DNA from: Leptospira broomii serovar Hurstbridge str. 5399
GTDB taxonomy: Bacteria; Spirochaetota; Leptospiria; Leptospirales; Leptospiraceae
DNA length: 64,000 nucleotides
Assembly (NCBI RefSeq): GCF_000243715.2
Contig: NZ_AHMO02000004.1
Span: forward strand, 374,501-438,500
Direction of reading: 5' to 3'
Shown one piece after another: positions 59,552 to 64,000 of the stretch. Position 1 is the stretch's first letter. Each line of letters starts with the position of its first letter. Both the position numbers and the translations under genes were made by a program. The notes beneath the pieces are model-generated. The model was given only the letters and a program-made list of their open reading frames with translations, made no database searches and was not told the origin of the DNA.

Positions 59552-59680
59552 GTGGGAACTCCCACTGAATCTTCAGAAGAAAAAGTGTTGGCGGAAGCGC
59601 GGCTTTCTGATATGGAGTCGAAACTATCGAGGCTAGCGGGTACCACCACACCGGCCCCCGCCCAGGAAGGGTGGGGATAC
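59552..59680 (+). repeat. dispersed intergenic repeat, copy C
   Basis: GTGGGAACTCCCAC (59552-59565) forms a perfect 6-bp stem with loop AC. About 70 bases later comes GCGGGTACCACC and the GC-rich hairpin CCCCGCCCAGGAAGGGTGGGG (59636-59680). It lies in the 466-bp gap between the acyl-CoA dehydrogenase promoter region and the 3' end of lipL32. Confidence 0.8.
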
Positions 59681-59782
59681 CAAATTTTACACCAAAACAA
59701 ACAATCTGTGCCGGGTCTATCGCAATAGCTTAATAGAATCTTCCCAATTCCAATTAATGAATTTCGAAAAGGCTGCGAGCAT

Positions 59783-59804
59783 AAAAAAGCCGCCTTTCGG
59801 CGGC
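59783..59804 (-). terminator. rho-independent terminator of lipL32
   Basis: GCCGCC (59789-59794) pairs with GGCGGC (59799-59804) around a TTTC loop, and the minus strand continues into six T residues (59783-59788). It lies 36 bp after the lipL32 stop, as expected for a highly expressed gene. Confidence 0.85.
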
Positions 59805-59840
59805 CTTCCGGGTATTTCCCGATTTATATAATAAGTAAGC

Positions 59841-60662
59841 TTATTTTTTAGCACCAGAAAGAGCTTTCTTAAGAGCTTCTTCTGCGGCAATAGCTTGCTT
59901 TTCTAATTCAACAGGATTGGAGTGAACAATCGGAGAAAGTCCTGGAGTTCCTGGAACACCTAAAACACCGACCGTAGCAACGAACGATCCTTTCACTTCA
60001 CCTGGTTTGTAGGTGGTGAAAGCGATTCTATATAAACCGCGAACTAAAAGTTTTTTAGTGTCGATGTTTTTCAACTCGTCCAAGCTTTTTGGAATATTCG
60101 GAATGGTGATCCGAGTTAGAGAGTTGTATTTTGCGTGACGCTCTTCATGGTAAGTGTCATCGCCGTCATCATCATCTTTCAGTTTTTGAACAGCTGGTTT
60201 TTTAGAAGCGGCCTCGATTTGGTCTGGCATAATTGCTGCCATACGCTCAACACGGACCCAAGTATCGAACCAGTTCGGCATACTTTTTTCTTCTGGAGTT
60301 GCAGCTTTGAAGCTATCACTCACGATGTCTGAAGAACTTGGCTCTCCGATTTCACCGGTAGGAGAAATCATACGAACACCGATTTCAGCAACTGCAGCAG
60401 GAACCCAAACATATAGATAATATGCTTTTTTATTTCCGTCTACAATTCCGTCACTTTTTTGACCAGGCTTAATGAATCCCCAGTAGTTAACAGTTTCAGA
60501 ATAACCTAACATCGGTTTTGGAGCGGCAACACCCGGAACTGACGGAGCGCTAAGTCCGGTGTCTGGGAGTGGGATGGAGCTTTTAAGGGATGGTAATCCG
60601 CCATGGCAAGCAGTAAAGCTCGCAAGAATTGCAGAAACCATAAGAATCAAAGACTTTTTCAT
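59841..60662 (-). CDS. lipL32: major outer-membrane lipoprotein LipL32
   Basis: LipL32 is the most abundant surface-associated lipoprotein of pathogenic Leptospira. The 273-residue precursor has a signal peptide with a lipobox ending at the first Cys (ASFTAC, Cys19), then GGLPSLKSS. The core matches strongly: [59 protein letters not shown], the acidic calcium-loop [17 protein letters not shown] and [28 protein letters not shown] lies before ATG 60662, and a strong terminator follows. The stretch after SLKSS (residues 30-50) differs from the L. interrogans form as I recall it. Confidence 0.97.
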   Translation of the reverse strand: MKKSLILMVSAILASFTACHGGLPSLKSSIPLPDTGLSAPSVPGVAAPKPMLGYSETVNYWGFIKPGQKSDGIVDGNKKAYYLYVWVPAAVAEIGVRMISPTGEIGEPSSSDIVSDSFKAATPEEKSMPNWFDTWVRVERMAAIMPDQIEAASKKPAVQKLKDDDDGDDTYHEERHAKYNSLTRITIPNIPKSLDELKNIDTKKLLVRGLYRIAFTTYKPGEVKGSFVATVGVLGVPGTPGLSPIVHSNPVELEKQAIAAEEALKKALSGAKK

Positions 60663-60953
60663 TCGGGAGACTCTCCTTGGTATGGATTGCTCACACTAAG
60701 GAACCGTTTTGTTTTTGTAAATCGAATTAATAATTTTTTGTTTCTAAGGTTTTTGGCAGCGCAAAAAGATGGAATTTGATTGCCGATTTTTGAACAATAA
60801 AAAATTGAATGATCGACGTTAATAGGCGTGAGTCTTTTACGTATAGTTAGGTGAAATTGAATTACAGGAGGATGAACGTTGAAGTGCTGAAATGAGAAAA
60901 GGTTTCGGAACAAGAACTTCCGAAACTCGTGCTTGATAAGGCTAACAGAAATA

Positions 60954-61352
60954 TTATTTTCTGGAAATCCAATCCACGAACCAGTCCCAAAGATCCAATA
61001 TCCAAGCCCAAAGCCTTCCTAAAAAGCTTGTGTAAGAATAGCGTTGCAAGAGTTTTCGAACTCTATCTTGCTCTTCGGAGGAGAATGGTAGGCGGACATT
61101 ATTTTCTTCCGCCTCGATCAGGATTCGTTCTTTTTTGCTCCGAACGTCGACGATTCTCACGTCCACATATTCCCAGCCCAAAGACTTTACACACTCAAGT
61201 CGTCTTTCGCCGGAAACCAGTTTATTGTCTAAATCGATAATGATCGGATGTAAAAGACCGAGAGTTTGAATAGAAGTACGAAGACTTTGGAGGTCGCCTA
61301 AATCCTTTCGAATTCGATTTTTGACCTTGATATCGGATACCCGAATTTTCAT
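60954..61352 (-). CDS. ParB-like nuclease-domain protein with Trp-rich tail
   Basis: This protein (132 residues from ATG 61352; the frame is open to 61394) begins MKIRVSDIKVKNRIRKDLGD, a ParB N-terminal domain. It continues with LHPIIIDLDNKLVSGERRLE, which contains the GERR-type CTP-binding box of ParB/Srx-like folds. The DNA-binding helix-turn-helix and the dimerisation domain of full ParB are missing. Instead there is a short C-terminal segment rich in Trp (LGRLWAWILDLWDWFVDWIS) that looks amphipathic or membrane-binding. It is divergent from metK. A true chromosome-partition ParB is not implied. Confidence 0.7.
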   Translation of the reverse strand: MKIRVSDIKVKNRIRKDLGDLQSLRTSIQTLGLLHPIIIDLDNKLVSGERRLECVKSLGWEYVDVRIVDVRSKKERILIEAEENNVRLPFSSEEQDRVRKLLQRYSYTSFLGRLWAWILDLWDWFVDWISRK

Positions 61353-61498
61353 CTCAGAAAAGGTTTTTCTTCCATGGAAAATCCTACAAATCAATTTCCG
61401 AACGATTGCTTTAAATTTGCCTGATAGGGGGAAAGACCGGAAACTTCCGGATCGGATTCACTTGACACCGTCAGGTTCCGGAGGTTTTTAGTTTTATG

Positions 61499-61517
61499 GC
61501 GGGATTGTAAATCCCGC
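61499..61517 (+). promoter_or_regulatory. hairpin in metK leader
   Basis: GCGGGATT (61499-61506) pairs with AATCCCGC (61510-61517) over 8 bp with a GTA loop, 29 bases before the metK start. There is no T-run after it, so it is not a terminator. I cannot match it to a known SAM riboswitch. A TTGACA at 61462-61467 could be the -35 of the promoter. Confidence 0.35.
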
Positions 61518-61546
61518 TAAGATAGAATTAGTAGGAATTAAGCCTA

Positions 61547-62706
<1,160 letters not shown>

Positions 62707-62707
<1 letters not shown>

Positions 62708-63666
62708 TGGGCGCTCCTTCCGTTTCCACTTCCGATCAAAAGGCTACCCGTGACGGGTACGGAGACGCTCTGCACGAATTGGGAGCGGAACGAAAGGACA
62801 TTGTCGTTTTGGATGCGGACCTTTCCGGTTCGACAAAGACGAATAAATTTGCAAAAGCATATCCGGATCGATTTTTCAATATCGGAGTCGCCGAGCAAAA
62901 TTTAGTGGGGCATGCGGCCGGTCTTGCTTTGGCAGGTTACGTACCGTTCGCCTCCTCCTTTGCGATGTTTCTTTCCGGGAGAGCTTGGGAAGTCGTTCGC
63001 AACAGTATCGTTTATCCGTTTTTGAACGTTAAATTGGTCGCTTCTCATGGAGGAATTACCGTCGGTGAAGACGGCGCTTCCCACCAATGCATCGAAGATT
63101 TCGGAACGATGAGAGTCATTCCGGAAATGGTCGTAATTTGTCCTTCGGACTATAACGAAACTAAGCAAGTAATCCGCGCAATCGCGGATTATAACGGTCC
63201 GGTTTACGTAAGAGTAGGACGCCCAAACGTGCCGCTCATCGAACGGGAAAATTATAAATTCGAAATCGGTAAGGCAGAGGTAATTCGCGAAGGTAAGGAC
63301 GTGCTGATTATAGCGAACGGCGTACTTGTAAACGAAGCAATGATTGCGGTCAAAGAATTGGAATCCTTGGGTGTACAAGCGACTCTTTTGAATATGGCAA
63401 CGATTAAACCGATCGACAAGGATGCTATTCTAAAATACGCGAAACTTTGCGGCGTCGTTGTAACTTGCGAAGAACATAATGTGGTTGGTGGACTCGGATC
63501 TGCAGTTAGCGAGTTTCTTTCGGAGGAATATCCGGTCCGAATCCTAAAATTAGGAATGAAAGATACGTTCGGAAAATCGGGAACCTGGTCGGGATTACTG
63601 GACTATTTTGGCCTAAGAGCTAAGAATATAGTGGAATTAGCCCGGAAAGCTATTCAATTAAAATAG
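62707..63666 (+). CDS. transketolase, C-terminal subunit
   Basis: The 319-residue protein corresponds to the pyrimidine-binding and C-terminal domains of transketolase: [56 protein letters not shown] (catalytic Glu) and [20 protein letters not shown]. The N-terminal thiamine-pyrophosphate half is not adjacent, so the enzyme is split and the partner must be elsewhere. A longer frame starts at 62668, but ATG 62707 fits the domain start and the coupling with metK. ClpS follows 41 bp later. Confidence 0.9.
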
Positions 63667-63707
63667 CCCGCATTTCTTCCGAAGTAAAACGCTAATCGAC
63701 CCGGAGA

Positions 63708-64000
63708 ATGCTTCGGGTAAGAGTTAAAAAGTCCCAGACACCCGTCATCGAAGAGACTACAGTTGAGGACCCTGCAAAAACAGGCGGCCCGTGGAAAGTA
63801 GTACTATGGGACGACGACGAGCATACGTATGACTATGTGATCGAAATGTTAATGGAAGTCTGCACCATGACTATGGAACAGGCGTTTCGTCATGCGGTGG
63901 AAGTGGATACGCAAAAAAAGACTGTCGTTTTTGCGGGAGAATTTGAACACGCTGAGCATGTTCAGGAACTTATTTTGACGTACGGACCCGACCCAAGAAT
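63708..64000 (+). CDS. clpS: ATP-dependent Clp protease adaptor ClpS, 3' end outside window
   Basis: ClpS delivers N-degron substrates to ClpAP. The frame from ATG 63708, with GGAG 1 base ahead in a CCGGAGA context, is open to the window edge (97 complete codons). It has a polar N-terminus, then PWKVVLWDDDEHTYDYVIEM, LMEVCTMTMEQAFRHAVEVD and the HAEHVQELILTYGPD tail, matching ClpS (WKVVLxNDDxTPMxFV type, here with Glu-His at the DDD...T site). It is cut before the stop. Confidence 0.9.
   Translation, partial: MLRVRVKKSQTPVIEETTVEDPAKTGGPWKVVLWDDDEHTYDYVIEMLMEVCTMTMEQAFRHAVEVDTQKKTVVFAGEFEHAEHVQELILTYGPDPR

Noticed and set aside
60659..60913. 84-codon minus-strand frame ahead of lipL32
   Set aside because: It covers the lipL32 promoter and leader, has no good ribosome site and gives a product of random-looking composition.
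61395..61546. SAM riboswitch before metK
   Set aside because: I looked for the conserved cores of known SAM riboswitches and found none that fit, so only a plain hairpin is reported.

Overview
This window looks like chromosomal DNA from a spirochaete of the genus Leptospira, in the pathogenic or intermediate (P1/P2) part of the genus. The strongest marker is a complete LipL32 lipoprotein gene on the minus strand at 59841-60662. From established knowledge, LipL32 is found in pathogenic and intermediate species and is absent from saprophytes. Its sequence differs clearly from the L. interrogans protein as I remember it, so an intermediate-type species is plausible, but I cannot name one. I see no transposase, phage gene, CRISPR array, rRNA or tRNA.

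Layout. (1) 1-7275: surface polysaccharide genes (UDP-galactopyranose mutase, a GlfT2-like galactofuranosyltransferase, a GT2 enzyme, a sugar epimerase-like protein), plus a DASS anion transporter and a CapA-like lipoprotein. (2) 7437-21169: a long co-directional run, rpsF-ssb-rpsR-rplI-dnaB-aspS-phoH-HD phosphodiesterase-ybeY-recO-hyp-argS-cinA-hyp, with many overlapping junctions. (3) 27562 down to 21181, minus strand: gap-pgk-tpiA-secG-hyp, ending in a PAS histidine kinase and a response regulator with an ATPase-like output domain. (4) 27748-36169: a membrane glycosyltransferase, a signal-peptidase homologue lacking both catalytic residues, a gamma-carbonic-anhydrase-like protein overlapping a type II GAPDH-like protein, cysK, an MpaB-type oxygenase and topoisomerase I. 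(5) 36181-41904: an ABC ATPase and HDOD protein, small unknowns, an exported protein, panD, a Panacea-domain protein and lipB. (6) 42013-51213: a membrane protein, a STAS/zinc-ribbon protein, murJ, a DUF167 protein and a 1843-residue aromatic-rich repeat protein. (7) 53232 down to 51288: groES-groEL under two CIRCE operators. (8) 54124-60662: lipid and membrane accessory genes, a class III cyclase, an acyl-CoA dehydrogenase and lipL32. (9) 60954-64000: a ParB-like protein, metK, a stand-alone transketolase C-terminal subunit and the start of clpS.

Most of the window is housekeeping. The items that stand out are: the giant repeat protein with an exact 67-residue period; a dispersed intergenic element (three full copies and one inverted core) whose hairpin keeps its pairing through compensatory changes; a perfect 36-bp palindrome beside one copy; the signal-peptidase pseudoenzyme; the archaeal-type GAPDH paralogue; and a PhoH gene whose conserved N-terminus lies upstream of any ATG, GTG or TTG.

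All calls come from reading the sequence and recalled family knowledge. No database search was run.
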